A stretch of DNA of 64,000 nucleotides from Burkholderia pseudomultivorans. GTDB lineage: Bacteria; Pseudomonadota; Gammaproteobacteria; Burkholderiales; Burkholderiaceae. The DNA is taken from NCBI RefSeq assembly GCF_001718415.1, contig NZ_CP013378.1, positions 1,612,001-1,676,000 on the forward strand. The letters are read 5' to 3'. The stretch's first letter is position 1, and each line of letters opens with the position of its first letter. Under the pieces are notes generated by a model. It searched no databases. It was given only the letters and a program-made list of their open reading frames with translations, and was not told where the DNA came from. The position numbers were made by a program, and so were the translations under genes. Positions 35,590 to 45,699 of the stretch are shown piece by piece.

Positions 35590-37188
35590 GTGAAGAGTTC
35601 TATTCAACGGAACATCGGCCCGTTTGCATTGATGCTGACGGGGCTGGGTTCGATTATCGGCTCGGGCTGGCTGTTCGGTGCCTGGAAAGCCGCGAAGATT
35701 GCCGGTCCGGCGGCGATCTGCGCATGGATTATCGGCGCCGTCGTGATTCTCGCGATTGCGCTGACGTATGCCGAACTGGGCGCGATGTTCCCCGAGTCGG
35801 GCGGCATGGTGCGCTACGCGCGCTATTCGCACGGTTCGCTGGTGGGTTTCATCAGCGCATGGGCGAACTGGATTGCGATCGTGTCGGTGATCCCGATCGA
35901 GGCCGAAGCATCGATCCAGTACATGAGCACGTGGCCGTATCCGTGGGCGCACGCGCTGTTCGTCAACGGGGAGCTGACCACGCCGGGCCTGCTGTTGTCG
36001 GCCGTGCTCGTGGTTATCTACTTCATGCTGAACTACTGGGGCGTGAAGGCATTCGCCCGCGCGAACACCACGATCACGATCTTCAAGTTCCTGATCCCGG
36101 GTCTGACGATCCTCGGCCTGATGCTGACGAGCTTCCATTCGGAGAACCTCGGCACCACGTCGAACGCGAGCTTCGCGCCGTACGGCTGGTCGGCCGTGCT
36201 GACCGCGGTCGCGACGAGCGGCATCGTGTTCGCGTTCAACGGCTTCCAGAGCCCGGTGAACCTTGCCGGCGAAGCGCGCAACCCGTCGCGCAGCGTGCCG
36301 TTCGCGGTGATCACGTCGATCCTGCTCGCGCTGGTGATCTACGTGCTGCTGCAGATGGCGTACATCGGCGCGGTGAACCCGGCCGACATCGCCCAGGGCT
36401 GGTCGCACTTCAACTTCAAGTCGCCGTTCGCCGAGCTGGCGATCGCGCTGAACCTGAACTGGCTCGCGATCCTGCTGTACGTCGACGCGTTCGTCAGCCC
36501 GAGCGGCACCGGCACGACCTACATGGCGACGACGACGCGGATGATCTACGCGATGGAGCGCAACAACACGATGCCGAAGATGTTCGGCAACGTGCACCCG
36601 CTCTACGGCGTGCCGCGCCAGGCGATGTGGTTCAACCTGTTCGTGTCGTTCCTGTTCCTGTTCTTCTTCCGCGGCTGGAGCTCGCTCGCGGCGGTGATTT
36701 CGGTCGCGACCGTGATCTCGTACCTGACCGGCCCGATCAGCCTGATGGCGCTGCGCCGCGCGGCGACCGACATCGAGCGTCCGCTGTCGATTCCGCTGAT
36801 GAAGCTGATCGCACCGTTCGCGTTCGTCTGCGCGTCGCTGATCCTGTACTGGGCGAAGTGGCCGCTGACGGGCGAAATCATCCTGCTGATGATCGTCGCG
36901 CTGCCGGTGTACTTCTACTTCCAGGGCAAGGCGGGCTGGACCGGCTGGGGCGCCGACCTGAAGGCCGCGTGGTGGCTGGTCGCGTACCTGCCGACGATGG
37001 CCGTGCTGTCGCTGATCGGCAGCAAGGAGTTCGGCGGCTACGGCTACCTGCCGTACGGCTGGGACATGCTGGTCGTCGCTGCGATCTCGCTGGTGTTCTA
37101 CTTCTGGGGCGTGAACACCGGCTATCGCACCAAGTATCTCGACGAGCGCGAGACGCACGACGAGATCCTCGAAGGGATCGGCGCCTGA
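35590..37188 (+). CDS. APC-family amino acid permease
   Basis: A 532-residue membrane transporter with about 12-14 helices. The N-terminal GLGSIIGSGWLFGAWKAAKI is the APC substrate-binding helix with its GSGW break, followed by LTYAELGAMFPESGGMVRYA. The substrate is not evident; the protein is longer than most AAT members and resembles bacterial aspartate- or glutamate-type APC carriers only in broad outline. The start is GTG 35590 with AGGAG just upstream; an overlapping ATG at 35588 meets a stop at once. A strong terminator follows. Confidence 0.88.
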   Translation: MKSSIQRNIGPFALMLTGLGSIIGSGWLFGAWKAAKIAGPAAICAWIIGAVVILAIALTYAELGAMFPESGGMVRYARYSHGSLVGFISAWANWIAIVSVIPIEAEASIQYMSTWPYPWAHALFVNGELTTPGLLLSAVLVVIYFMLNYWGVKAFARANTTITIFKFLIPGLTILGLMLTSFHSENLGTTSNASFAPYGWSAVLTAVATSGIVFAFNGFQSPVNLAGEARNPSRSVPFAVITSILLALVIYVLLQMAYIGAVNPADIAQGWSHFNFKSPFAELAIALNLNWLAILLYVDAFVSPSGTGTTYMATTTRMIYAMERNNTMPKMFGNVHPLYGVPRQAMWFNLFVSFLFLFFFRGWSSLAAVISVATVISYLTGPISLMALRRAATDIERPLSIPLMKLIAPFAFVCASLILYWAKWPLTGEIILLMIVALPVYFYFQGKAGWTGWGADLKAAWWLVAYLPTMAVLSLIGSKEFGGYGYLPYGWDMLVVAAISLVFYFWGVNTGYRTKYLDERETHDEILEGIGA

Positions 37189-37234
37189 CCTCGCCTGGTC
37201 TGCCGCCGGAATCGGCGGCGGCAGCAGGTGCAAG

Positions 37235-37269
37235 AAAACCCGTCCGGGCGATGCCCGGGCGGGTTTTTT
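37235..37269 (+). terminator. Terminator of the permease gene, target of the intron
   Basis: ACCCGTCCGGGC and GCCCGGGCGGGT form a long stem flanked by AAAA and TTTTTT. A group II intron begins seven bases after the T-run. Confidence 0.9.
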
Positions 37270-37275
37270 ATTGCG

Positions 37276-39117
37276 GTGCGCCCAGCATGGGCGCACTCCT
37301 GCGGGTGCAAGTCCCGCCATGAGCTGGTCACGGCGAATGAAGCGAAGCGCAACTGCATGAGGGCGACCGAGTGTGGGGAGGAAGCGTGGAGCGTAAATCG
37401 CGAGCCGATGGACAAGAACTGCATAGAAGGCGCTGCCGAGCAGGGCGAGCGGGCCGTAAACCGCGAAGCTCTGGTGACCAAGGCGAGGTGGCGTAAATGC
37501 GGCGGCTGTGCGATGAAGGAGTGCGTTCTTACCTGGGGAGGCCTCGCCTCATGCCTGAAAGGGCAACGGCGTCGAGCCGGAGCGAGGAGTCAGCAGAGGT
37601 CGTAGTAGCCGCAGGATAGGCCGGGAAGGCTGAGGCTAGTGGCGAAGGACCAAACGAGGAGGAGTGTTCAACGACATGCCGACGCAACAGGCAAGGCGTC
37701 AGATGCCCGCGCGAGCGGGGCGAGCGGTGGCAGCGCGCGGTGAAGCTGCGCGTGAAGCCGTGAGTGACGAAGCTTGCGGCTCGCGGCATGAGACGAGAGA
37801 CACAGGGTCGGCGTTGCTGGAAGCGGCGCTGACGAGAGAGAACCTGCGGCAGGCGTTCAGGCGGGTGCGGGCGAACAAGGGAGCACCGGGTGTCGACGGA
37901 CTGGACATTGACCAGACTGCGCGACACCTGGTGACAGCTTGGCCGGCAATACGTGAGCAGCTGCTGCGGGGGGCGTACCGGCCGATGCCGGTGCGGCGGG
38001 TGACGATCCCGAAACCGGATGGTGGCGAGCGCGAGCTGGGCATCCCGACGGTGACGGATCGGCTGATTCAGCAGGCGTTGCTGCAGGTGCTGCAACCGGT
38101 ACTGGAGCCCACCTTCAGCGAGCACAGCTACGGTTTCCGGCCAGGGCGGCGTGCGCACGACGCGGTGCTGGCCGCGCAATCGTACGTGCAGTCGGGGCGG
38201 CGGATCGTGGTGGACGTGGACCTGGAAAAGTTCTTTGACCGGGTTCACGACATTCTCATCGACCGGCTGCAGAAGCGTATCGGAGATCCGGGAGTCATCC
38301 GGCTGATCCGGGCGTACCTGAACGCAGGTGTGATGGGCGATGGCGTGGTGCAGGAGCGGCACGAGGGGACGCCCCAGGGCGGTCCGCTCTCACCGTTGCT
38401 GGCGAACGTGCTGCTCGATGAGGTGGACAAGGAACTGGAGCGACGGGGTCATTGCTTCGTGCGCTATGCCGACGACGCGAACGTGTACGTTCGCTCACGC
38501 CGGGCGGGCGAACGGGTGATGGCGCTGTTGCGCCGGCAGTACGGGCGACTACGCCTGAAGATCAATGAAGCCAAAAGCGCGGTGGCAAGCGTATTCGGTC
38601 GCAAGTTCCTGGGCTACAGCTTGTGGGTAGCTGCGGGTGGTGCGGTCAAGCGCAAGGTGGCAGTCAAACCATTGGCCACGTTCAAACAGCGCGTGCGGGA
38701 ACTGACGCGCCGGGGCGGACGTAGTCTGGCGCAGGTGGTGGAGAAGCTTCGCCGCTACCTGCTGGGCTGGAAAGGCTACTTCCGTCTGGCGCAGACACCG
38801 GGCGTGATGCGCGAACTGGACGAATGGGTGCGCCATCGTTTGCGCGCGATCCAGCTGAAGCATTGGAAGCGCGGCCCGACCATGTATCGTGAGTTGCGCG
38901 CACTTGGTGCGGCCCACGATGTTGCGCGACAGGTGGCGGCCAACAGCCATCGCTGGTGGCGCAACAGCGGCAAGCTGCTCAACCGCGTGCTGCCCATTGC
39001 ATGGTTCGACCGGCTAGGCTTACCCCGTCTCTCCTGACCTCAACTTCTCGAACCGCCCGGTGCGGACCCGCATGCCGGGTGGTGTGGCAGGGGCGTAGCC
39101 TGTTGGCTACCCCCTAT
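37276..39117 (+). mobile_element. Group II intron, class C-like, with maturase
   Basis: The element starts GTGCGCCCAGC at 37276, the conserved 5' end, and ends CCCCCTAT at 39117, giving about 1.84 kb. Domain V lies at about 39049-39087: CCGCCCGG pairs CCGGGTGG (one G-T pair) and TGCG pairs CGCA. Domain VI follows as GTAGCC/GGCTAC plus GGGG/CCCC with no obvious bulged A. Insertion directly 3' of a Rho-independent terminator and a maturase without endonuclease domain both match class C introns. Structure domains I-IV were not folded base by base. The element looks intact. Confidence 0.88.
37676..39037 (+). CDS. ltrA: Group II intron reverse transcriptase/maturase
   Basis: A 453-residue intron-encoded protein. 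Reverse transcriptase blocks run from about residue 55 to 300, with DVDLEKFFDRV (180-190), GTPQGGPLSPLLANVLLDEV (231-250) and the catalytic YADD (264-267). A maturase (GIIM) domain follows with LRRYLLGWKGYFRLAQTPGV. There is no HNH endonuclease domain, so mobility would use nicked or single-stranded target DNA. The frame is intact. The usual DRVNHDIL stretch reads DRVHDIL here, one residue short. ATG 37676 has GAGGAGGAG upstream; GTG 37664 is an alternative. Confidence 0.93.
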   Translation: MPTQQARRQMPARAGRAVAARGEAAREAVSDEACGSRHETRDTGSALLEAALTRENLRQAFRRVRANKGAPGVDGLDIDQTARHLVTAWPAIREQLLRGAYRPMPVRRVTIPKPDGGERELGIPTVTDRLIQQALLQVLQPVLEPTFSEHSYGFRPGRRAHDAVLAAQSYVQSGRRIVVDVDLEKFFDRVHDILIDRLQKRIGDPGVIRLIRAYLNAGVMGDGVVQERHEGTPQGGPLSPLLANVLLDEVDKELERRGHCFVRYADDANVYVRSRRAGERVMALLRRQYGRLRLKINEAKSAVASVFGRKFLGYSLWVAAGGAVKRKVAVKPLATFKQRVRELTRRGGRSLAQVVEKLRRYLLGWKGYFRLAQTPGVMRELDEWVRHRLRAIQLKHWKRGPTMYRELRALGAAHDVARQVAANSHRWWRNSGKLLNRVLPIAWFDRLGLPRLS

Positions 39118-39141
39118 GCCGATTGTCCGCCGGCTGCGGCG

Positions 39142-39933
39142 TCAGGCGGCTGCGCTCGCGAACACGTAGTTCGTCATCGCGAGCACGCGCTGGTAGGTGC
39201 CGAGCGACTGGATGCCGAGCCGGTAGTCGTCGTCGGCCGCGCCGAGCGCCGCGAACACCGGCAGCAGATGCTCGTCGGTCGGGTGCATCAGCACCGCGTG
39301 CGGCGCCTGGCGGCGGTAGTCGAGCAGCGCGTCGACGTCGCGCGCGGCGAGCTTCGCCTCGAACCAGTCGGTGAATTCCGCGACGCGCGGATCCGCATCC
39401 TCGGGCGCGGCGCCGAAATCGGCGGCGCGCAGGTTGTGCGTGATCTGGCCCGAGCCGATCACCATCACGCCTTCGTCGCGCAGCGGACGCAGCGCGCGGC
39501 CGAGCGCGAAGTGATGGGCCGCGTCCGCACGCGGCTGGATCGACAATTGGGCGACCGGCACGTCGGCTTCCGGAAACATCAGCAGCATCGGCACCCATGC
39601 GCCGTGATCGAGGCCGTGCTCGTGCGTCGCGGTCGCGATGCCGGCCGCGTTCAACAGCGCGGCCGCGCGTTCGGCGACGTCCGGCGCGCCCGGCGCCGGG
39701 TAGCGGAGCTCGTACAGCGCGCGCGGAAAGCCGTAGAAGTCGTGGATCGTTTCCGGCTGCGCGGCGATGCTCGCGACCGGTTGCTGCGTGCCCCAGTGCG
39801 CGGACAGCATCAGCACCGCGCGCGGGCGCGGCAGTTCGGCGCCGAGGTGCGTAAAGGCGCCGGACGGCATCGCCGGATCGATCGGCAGCGTCGGCGCGCC
39901 GTGGGACAGGTAGAGCGAAGGCAAGCGGTTCAT
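39142..39933 (-). CDS. DODA-type extradiol dioxygenase family protein
   Basis: A 263-residue class III ring-cleavage dioxygenase-like protein (LigB/YgiD family). It begins MNRLPSLYLSHGAPTLPID with the metal-ligand histidine in SHGAP. Further conserved sites are LSAHW, EHGLDHGAWVPM, GSGQITHNL and MHPTDEHLLPVF near the C-terminus. E. coli YgiD cleaves L-DOPA; the natural substrate here is unknown. ATG 39933 is the family start; the frame to 39984 adds 17 residues with no match. Confidence 0.9.
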   Translation of the reverse strand: MNRLPSLYLSHGAPTLPIDPAMPSGAFTHLGAELPRPRAVLMLSAHWGTQQPVASIAAQPETIHDFYGFPRALYELRYPAPGAPDVAERAAALLNAAGIATATHEHGLDHGAWVPMLLMFPEADVPVAQLSIQPRADAAHHFALGRALRPLRDEGVMVIGSGQITHNLRAADFGAAPEDADPRVAEFTDWFEAKLAARDVDALLDYRRQAPHAVLMHPTDEHLLPVFAALGAADDDYRLGIQSLGTYQRVLAMTNYVFASAAA

Positions 39934-40152
39934 GATGGTGGCCTGCGAAAGGAGTTGCCGACGACTATAAGCGCGCACCGGCAATTGATAAACGGGCGGC
40001 GCGGAATTTTATTGACGCCTGTTTGTTGATAATGGCGGCGACGGCTCGCCAGGCGCGACGCGGCAGCGCTCGCTAGCGGGAAATTGGCGGGAAACCGGTG
40101 GAAATGACGGGAGATGCGCGAAGAACGGCGCCATGGCGCCGTCTCGGGGACG

Positions 40153-40749
40153 CTACTGCGCGTGCCGGATGCCGGCCCACGGCGTCGTCAGCGGTGCGCT
40201 GAGCGCGAAGAGGTCGAGCACGCGCGTAACGGTCTGGTCGACGAGTTCCTCGATCGTCTTCGGCATCGCGTAGAACGCCGGCAGCGGCGGAAACACGATG
40301 CCGCCCATTTCGGTGACGGCCGTCATATTGCGCAGATGCGCGAGGTTGAACGGCGTTTCGCGCACCATCAGCACCAGACGGCGGCGTTCCTTCAGCGTGA
40401 CGTCGGCCGCGCGCGTGATCAGGTTGTCCGACAGCCCGTGCGCGACGCTCGCGAGCGTCTTCATCGAGCAGGGCGCGATCACCATTCCGTCGGTCGCGAA
40501 CGAGCCGGACGCGATCGTCGCGCCGACGTCGCGCACCGAATGCACGACATCCGCGCGACCTTCGACGTCGGCCTTCGACAGCTTCAGTTCATGCTGGATG
40601 TTGAGCCAGCCGGCGTTCGAGATCAGCAGGTGCGTCTCGACGCCGCCGGCGGCGCGCAGCAGCTCGAGCAGCCGCACGCCGTAGATCGCGCCGGTGGCGC
40701 CGGTGATCGCGACGATCAGCCGGCGCGGCGGCGCGCTGGGAGGTGCCAT
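40153..40749 (-). CDS. ubiX: Flavin prenyltransferase UbiX
   Basis: A 198-residue enzyme that attaches dimethylallyl phosphate to FMN to make the prenylated cofactor used by UbiD decarboxylases in ubiquinone synthesis. The N-terminal VAITGATGAIYGVRLLELL binds FMN; VIAPCSMKTLASVAHGLSDN and RRRLVLMVRETPFNLAHLRN are family blocks with the substrate-site residues. It is the last gene of the leftward hemA-prfA-prmC-grxD-ubiX cluster, 25 bases after grxD. No ubiD lies in this window. Confidence 0.94.
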   Translation of the reverse strand: MAPPSAPPRRLIVAITGATGAIYGVRLLELLRAAGGVETHLLISNAGWLNIQHELKLSKADVEGRADVVHSVRDVGATIASGSFATDGMVIAPCSMKTLASVAHGLSDNLITRAADVTLKERRRLVLMVRETPFNLAHLRNMTAVTEMGGIVFPPLPAFYAMPKTIEELVDQTVTRVLDLFALSAPLTTPWAGIRHAQ

Positions 40750-40774
40750 CGGCAGGGAAGCGGGCAGCCGCGTG

Positions 40775-41086
40775 TTACGCGGCGGCGAACAACTGCTGCA
40801 GTTCGCCCGACTGGTACATCTCCATCATGATGTCCGAGCCGCCGATGAATTCGCCCTTCACGTAGAGCTGCGGGATGGTCGGCCAGTTCGAGAAGGTCTT
40901 GATCCCCTGGCGGATCTCGTCGTCCTCGAGCACGTTGACCGTCTTGAACTGCTCGACGCCGCAGGCCTTCAGCACCTGCACCGCGCGGCCGGAGAAGCCG
41001 CACATCGGAAATTGCGCGTTGCCCTTCATGAAGAGCACGACCGGGTTTTCGTCGACGATTTGCTTGATACGTTGTTGGGTGTCCAT
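40775..41086 (-). CDS. grxD: Monothiol glutaredoxin Grx4 (GrxD)
   Basis: A 103-residue monothiol glutaredoxin with the active site CGFS at residues 29-32, preceded by LFMKGNAQFPM. The glutathione-binding TIPQLYVKGEFIGGSD segment is present. Proteins of this class carry [2Fe-2S] clusters with glutathione and help deliver them. It follows prmC by 67 bases and probably shares its transcript. Confidence 0.95.
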   Translation of the reverse strand: MDTQQRIKQIVDENPVVLFMKGNAQFPMCGFSGRAVQVLKACGVEQFKTVNVLEDDEIRQGIKTFSNWPTIPQLYVKGEFIGGSDIMMEMYQSGELQQLFAAA

Positions 41087-41153
41087 GACTGACCTTGCGT
41101 TTGCGGGGCGTTAGATCGAAATGATAGCGGATTTCAACCGGCGGAGCCGGGCC

Positions 41154-41996
41154 TCAGCCCGGCAGGCGCCCGCCGGTGGTGCGCTCGATCGCGGCCAGGT
41201 CGGCCAGCGATTCGACCGCGACGAAGCCGTGCGATGCGAGCAGCGTGCGCACGGCCTCGGCCTGGTCGTAGCCGTGCTCGATCCACAGCGTGCCGCCCGG
41301 CTTCAGGTGCGCGCGGGCGCCGGCGACGATCGTGCGGATCGCGTCGAGGCCGTCGGCATCGTCGGTGAGCGCGCCGCGCGGCTCGAAGCGCAGGTCGCCC
41401 TGCGACAGGTGCGGATCGTGCCGGGCAATGTACGGCGGGTTGCTGACGATCGCGTCGAACGCGAGCGCCGGGTCGAGCGCCGTGTACCAGTCGCTTTCCA
41501 GCCAGTGCAGCGGGCCGCCGGGACGGTCCGCGTCGAGCAGCTTGCCGGCGTTGCGCTGCGCGACCGCGAGCGCGGCCGGCGAGCGGTCGAGCGCCCAGAC
41601 GCGCGCGTCGGGCCGCTCGGCCGCGATCGACACGGCGATTGCGCCGCTGCCCGTGCCGAGATCGAGCACGGCCGGATGCGGCAAGCCGTCGATCGCGTCG
41701 AGCGCGGCTTCGACCAGCAGTTCGGTTTCGGGGCGCGGGATCAGCACGTCGGGTGTCACGTCGAACGGCCGCCCGAAGAATTCGCGCACCCCGACCAACT
41801 GCGCGACCGGCTCGCCGGCCACGCGGCGCGCTTCGAGCGCGCGGTAGCGTTCGACCGCGGCCGCGTCGAGCGGCTGGTCGCCGCGCGTGATCAGCTGCGT
41901 GCGGGTCCAGCCGAGCGCATGCGCGAGCAGCACGCGCGCATCGACCGGGTCGAGCGCGGAGGCGCGCAGCAGGGCGTCGGCGGTGAGCTCGGCCAT
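41154..41996 (-). CDS. prmC: Release-factor glutamine methyltransferase PrmC
   Basis: A 280-residue enzyme that methylates the glutamine of the GGQ motif in release factors. The SAM motif is DLGTGSG (112-118) and the catalytic NPPY is at 186-189 in VSNPPYIARHDPHL. The N-terminal helical domain (about 1-85) binds the release factor. The gene starts eight bases after the stop of prfA, its substrate, in the usual coupled arrangement. Confidence 0.95.
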   Translation of the reverse strand: MAELTADALLRASALDPVDARVLLAHALGWTRTQLITRGDQPLDAAAVERYRALEARRVAGEPVAQLVGVREFFGRPFDVTPDVLIPRPETELLVEAALDAIDGLPHPAVLDLGTGSGAIAVSIAAERPDARVWALDRSPAALAVAQRNAGKLLDADRPGGPLHWLESDWYTALDPALAFDAIVSNPPYIARHDPHLSQGDLRFEPRGALTDDADGLDAIRTIVAGARAHLKPGGTLWIEHGYDQAEAVRTLLASHGFVAVESLADLAAIERTTGGRLPG

Positions 41997-42004
41997 GACG
42001 GGCC

Positions 42005-43087
42005 TCAGTCCGCGTCGCCGAGCGACGCGAGCAGTTCGGCCTGATGCTCGCTGACGAGCGCGCCGATCAGTTCGTCGAGATCACCGTCCATGATCGCCTC
42101 GAGCCGGTACAGCGTGAGGTTGATCCGGTGATCGGTCATCCGGCCCTGCGGGAAGTTGTAGGTGCGGATCCGCTCGGAGCGGTCGCCCGAGCCGATCAGG
42201 CTCTTGCGCGTCGCGGCTTCCTTCGCGTGTTGTTCGTGATACTGCTTGTCCTTGATGCGCGCGGCCAGCACCTTCAGCGCGCGATCCTTGTTCTTGTGCT
42301 GCGAACGGTCGTCCTGGCATTCGACGACGATCCCGGTCGGGATGTGCGTGACGCGCACCGCCGAATCGGTCTTGTTGATGTGCTGGCCGCCGGCGCCGGA
42401 CGCGCGGAACGTGTCGATCCGCAGGTCGGCCGGATTGATCTCGACCTCGCCGATCTCGTCGGCTTCCGGCATCACCGCGACCGTGCATGCGGACGTATGG
42501 ATGCGTCCCTGCGTCTCGGTGGCCGGCACGCGCTGCACGCGATGGCCGCCCGACTCGAACTTCAGCCGCGAATACGCGCCCTGGCCGGCGATCCGTACGA
42601 TCACTTCCTTGTAGCCGCCGAGATCCGACGCGCTTTCCGACATCATCTCGACCTGCCAGCGCTGGCGTTCCGCGAAGCGCAGGTACATGCGCAGCAGGTC
42701 GCCCGCGAACAGCGCCGATTCGTCGCCGCCGGTGCCCGCACGGATTTCGAGGAAGATGTTGCGGTCGTCGTTCGGATCCTTCGGCAGCAGCATCTTCTGC
42801 AACTCGACTTCGAGACGCACCATCCGTTCGCGCGCGCTGCGGATTTCGTCTTCGGCGAAATCGCGCATCGACGGATCGCCGAGCAGCTCCTGCGCGGCCG
42901 TCTCGTCGCTGCGCGACTGGCGCCACAGCGCGTACTGCTCGACGACCGGGCCGAGTTCCGCGTGTTCGCGCGTCAGCTTGCGGTACTGGTCGAGGTCGGC
43001 CGTGACGTTTTCGCGGCTCAGCAGGTCGTTCAGTTCGGCCAGCCGGGTGGAAAGCTGGTCGAGCTTGCGTTGCATGCTCGTCTTCAT
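42005..43087 (-). CDS. prfA: Peptide chain release factor 1
   Basis: A 360-residue class I release factor reading UAA and UAG. The peptide anticodon PAT is at 188-190 and the catalytic GGQ at 233-235 in [16 protein letters not shown]. The length equals that of typical RF1. ATG 43087 ([11 protein letters not shown]) is used; an internal ATG four codons later (MQRKLDQL) is possible. It lies 81 bases downstream of hemA. Confidence 0.97.
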   Translation of the reverse strand: MKTSMQRKLDQLSTRLAELNDLLSRENVTADLDQYRKLTREHAELGPVVEQYALWRQSRSDETAAQELLGDPSMRDFAEDEIRSARERMVRLEVELQKMLLPKDPNDDRNIFLEIRAGTGGDESALFAGDLLRMYLRFAERQRWQVEMMSESASDLGGYKEVIVRIAGQGAYSRLKFESGGHRVQRVPATETQGRIHTSACTVAVMPEADEIGEVEINPADLRIDTFRASGAGGQHINKTDSAVRVTHIPTGIVVECQDDRSQHKNKDRALKVLAARIKDKQYHEQHAKEAATRKSLIGSGDRSERIRTYNFPQGRMTDHRINLTLYRLEAIMDGDLDELIGALVSEHQAELLASLGDAD

Positions 43088-43168
43088 GGTGTGGAGCGGC
43101 GCTCCCGGGCAAGGGTATTCGGAAAGGATAGGCCGGCTCGCGGCCGGCGGCGGGACGGCCGGTCGGCG

Positions 43169-44482
<1,314 letters not shown>

Positions 44483-44493
44483 TTAGCCGCATA

Positions 44494-45261
44494 TTATAGC
44501 GTCTCGGCGATTTCCTCACTCCCGGCGTAACGCGCATCCCCGATCCGGGGGCGGCAATTTGGGGGCTCGATCGGCACGCGATCGAGCTGGTAGCCATAGC
44601 CGTAGAGGGGCAGAAGCCGGTAGCCGCGCTCCGGCAGCAGCCGCAGCTTGCTGCGCAGCCGCGACGCGTGCGTGTCGAGCGTGCGCGACTTCATGTCGCG
44701 GTGGCGCCCCCAGACGGTCTCGAGGATGTGGGCGCGCGAGACGGGCCGCGACAGGTTCGCGAGCAGCAGCCGCGCGAAGCGGAACTCCTTCGGCGTGAGC
44801 GCGATGATCTCGTTGTCGAAGCGCACGAGGCAGCGCGCCGCGTCGAACGCATATCCTTCATAGGTTTCGCGCAAACGGTCCGGCGGCCGGCGCACGCCCG
44901 CGCGCCGGCTCAGCGCGTTGACGCGCGCGAGCAGCTCGGGCCCGCTCACCGGGCGCACGATGCAGTCGTCGGCGCCCGCGTGCAGGCACGACACGATCTC
45001 GCTTTCGCGCGGCCCCTGCATCACGGCGATCGCCGGCAAGCCGGGCAGGATCGCCTGCGCGCGCGGGATGACTTCCTCGGCGGGGTGGTCGCCGGCCCAG
45101 CCGCCGGTGATCAGCATGTCGCAGGTGCCGTCGGCAAGCCACGCGAAGAACGCCGCGCTGGACGGGAACATGTGGCAGACATGGCCGCCTGCAAAGAGCA
45201 GCCGATTCAGGAGTGCGGCGTGACGTGCCTCCGGATCGATCAGAGCGATTCGCATGTGCAT
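44494..45261 (-). CDS. OmpR-type regulator with degenerate receiver domain
   Basis: A 255-residue protein with an N-terminal receiver fold (about 1-118) and a C-terminal OmpR/PhoB winged helix (about 135-230: TPKEFRFARLLLANLSRPVS and TLDTHASRLRSKL). The receiver lacks key residues. The phosphoacceptor position in DMLITGGWAGD is Gly (about 53) instead of Asp, and the conserved Lys is Arg (IVRPVS, about 103). Only one acidic pocket residue, D9, is clear. It likely acts without standard phosphorylation. ATG 45255 (MRIALIDP) is an alternative start. No histidine kinase gene is near. It lies directly upstream of hemA. Confidence 0.88.
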   Translation of the reverse strand: MHMRIALIDPEARHAALLNRLLFAGGHVCHMFPSSAAFFAWLADGTCDMLITGGWAGDHPAEEVIPRAQAILPGLPAIAVMQGPRESEIVSCLHAGADDCIVRPVSGPELLARVNALSRRAGVRRPPDRLRETYEGYAFDAARCLVRFDNEIIALTPKEFRFARLLLANLSRPVSRAHILETVWGRHRDMKSRTLDTHASRLRSKLRLLPERGYRLLPLYGYGYQLDRVPIEPPNCRPRIGDARYAGSEEIAETL

Positions 45262-45426
45262 TTCTTCTGTACGGCAGCCGGTGCGCGCTTGCCATAACGT
45301 CGAGTCGGCCCCTAAACTCGAATGTTCGCGGCGCCCGGCTGATGTCGGGTTCGATGGATGAATCGATGCTAGCCGCTGGCAACGTTCACGCCTATTGGAC
45401 GAATCCGAATTTATAGAGGGCGTCGA

Positions 45427-45681
45427 ATGAACTGGTTTGGAATCATGGTCCTGGGAACAGCCGTCGGGCTATTCGGCCGATGGCTGCACCCGATGCGGCG
45501 CACCGCCCGGCCCGCGTGGTGGATCGCGGTGCTCGTCGGCATCGTGGGCGCCGCCGCCGCGCGCATGGCCGGCAATCTCTCGGGACTGTTTTACGATGGC
45601 GAGACGCTCGAATGGCCGGTCTGCACCGGCGTCGCGTTCCTTGCCGTAGCCGTGACGGTCGCACTGTCGGCCCGTCGCTGA
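45427..45681 (+). CDS. Small membrane protein, GlsB/YeaQ-like
   Basis: An 84-residue protein with about three hydrophobic helices (residues 4-19, 30-47 and 66-81) and glycine-rich helix faces. Size, helix spacing and the GLFGRWLHP turn after helix 1 resemble the transglycosylase-associated (GlsB/YeaQ/YmgE) family, but the match is by eye only. It precedes the M24 peptidase by 18 bases and may be co-transcribed. Function unknown. Confidence 0.75.
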   Translation: MNWFGIMVLGTAVGLFGRWLHPMRRTARPAWWIAVLVGIVGAAAARMAGNLSGLFYDGETLEWPVCTGVAFLAVAVTVALSARR

Positions 45682-45699
45682 TTGCCCTCAGGTGAAATC

